Source: DASUAO01 sp046484625
GTDB lineage: Bacteria; Actinomycetota; Acidimicrobiia; IMCC26256; PALSA-555
Length of the DNA stretch: 8,061 nt
Assembly: GCA_046484625.1 (NCBI GenBank)
Contig: JAWOIO010000084.1
Location: forward strand, 1 to 8,061
Direction of reading: 5' to 3'
Under the pieces are notes generated by a model. It ran no database searches. It saw only the letters and a list, made by a program, of their open reading frames with translations, and had not been told where the DNA came from. A program made the translations under genes and the position numbers. How positions within the stretch are numbered: position 1 is the first letter of the stretch; each line of letters starts with the position of its first letter. Below are positions 7,854 to 8,061 of this stretch, piece after piece.

Positions 7854-8061
7854 GTGGACCTCGATCTCGCCGCCGCCGCACACGCCCGCGCCAGTGCCCG
7901 CTTCTCTGCCCTGGTCGCCGCGCTGTCGGCCGAGCCGGGTCCGGTCCCTGGGCTCGACTGGTCCACCGTCGAAGTCGGCGCCCACGTCCTGTCGCTCTTC
8001 CGTGGCTACAGACGGATGGCGATCGATGGCGTGCCCCTCTGGCCGACGACCGACGGTGTCG
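7854..8061 (+). CDS. Mycothiol-dependent maleylpyruvate isomerase/DinB-like protein, N-terminal part (3' end outside window)
   Basis: The gene starts at GTG 7854, chosen because GGGAGG lies 6 bases before it. ATG codons at 7788 and 7818 are in the same open frame but lead through a Pro/Arg-rich segment with no ribosome-binding site. The 69 visible residues begin with an Ala-rich helix (residues 3-25), then GLDWSTVEVGAHVLSLFRGYRRM (about residues 33-55; key residues W36 and H44). A Trp followed by T/S-V-x-x-x-x-x-H is the signature of the MDMPI_N/DinB-type metal-binding helical domain common in actinobacteria, where the His is a metal ligand. Such proteins include mycothiol S-transferases and maleylpyruvate isomerase; which one this is cannot be told from the N-terminus. 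It is transcribed away from rnpB. Confidence 0.75.
   Translation, partial: MDLDLAAAAHARASARFSALVAALSAEPGPVPGLDWSTVEVGAHVLSLFRGYRRMAIDGVPLWPTTDGV

Overview
The window is very GC-rich and its gene families are typical of Actinomycetota: a furA-katG pair of mycobacterial type, a DrrA/DrrB-like ABC exporter, a GAP/Sap-type LysE-superfamily membrane protein, and a maleylpyruvate isomerase/DinB-type protein. The RNase P RNA is bacterial type A with actinobacterial features. I cannot name a genus. An uncultured soil or aquatic actinobacterium, possibly from a deep class such as Acidimicrobiia, would fit, but that is a guess.

Layout, left to right. Bases 2-841 (+) hold the last 279 codons of a TPR-rich gene, probably the C-terminus of a large AAA-ATPase/cyclase or LuxR-like signalling protein. 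It converges on a long minus-strand block. Read in the direction of transcription, from right to left, that block is: rnpB (RNase P RNA, about 7355-7748); a six-TM GAP-family protein (7246-6566); a vapB/vapC-type toxin-antitoxin pair (6457-6224 and 6240-5809); an ABC drug-exporter-like ATPase and permease (5723-4731 and 4734-3925); furA (3825-3343); katG (3350-1134); and a small membrane protein not reported by simple ORF calling (1058-930). At the right edge a plus-strand gene for a mycothiol-dependent maleylpyruvate isomerase-like protein starts at 7854, divergent from rnpB, and runs off the window.

How the genes relate. furA and katG form a tight operon: the furA stop and katG start overlap by 8 bases (ATGGCTGA). 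An inverted-repeat, AT-richer patch lies just before furA. This is the known redox-sensing arrangement in which FurA represses its own operon and peroxide stress derepresses the catalase-peroxidase. The small membrane protein 75 bases after katG may share the transcript. The exporter genes overlap each other and form their own two-gene operon; a 9-bp hairpin separates them from vapC. The vapB and vapC genes overlap by 17 bases. The vapB promoter appears to direct a leaderless message and overlaps an imperfect palindrome that could be the VapB operator.

Most of the window is ordinary chromosomal actinobacterial content. I see no mobile element, CRISPR array or tRNA, and no convincing evidence for an entirely new system. 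The observations most worth a second look are the short membrane protein behind katG, the two leaderless-type promoters with identical geometry (vapB and the GAP-family gene), and the furA promoter palindrome.
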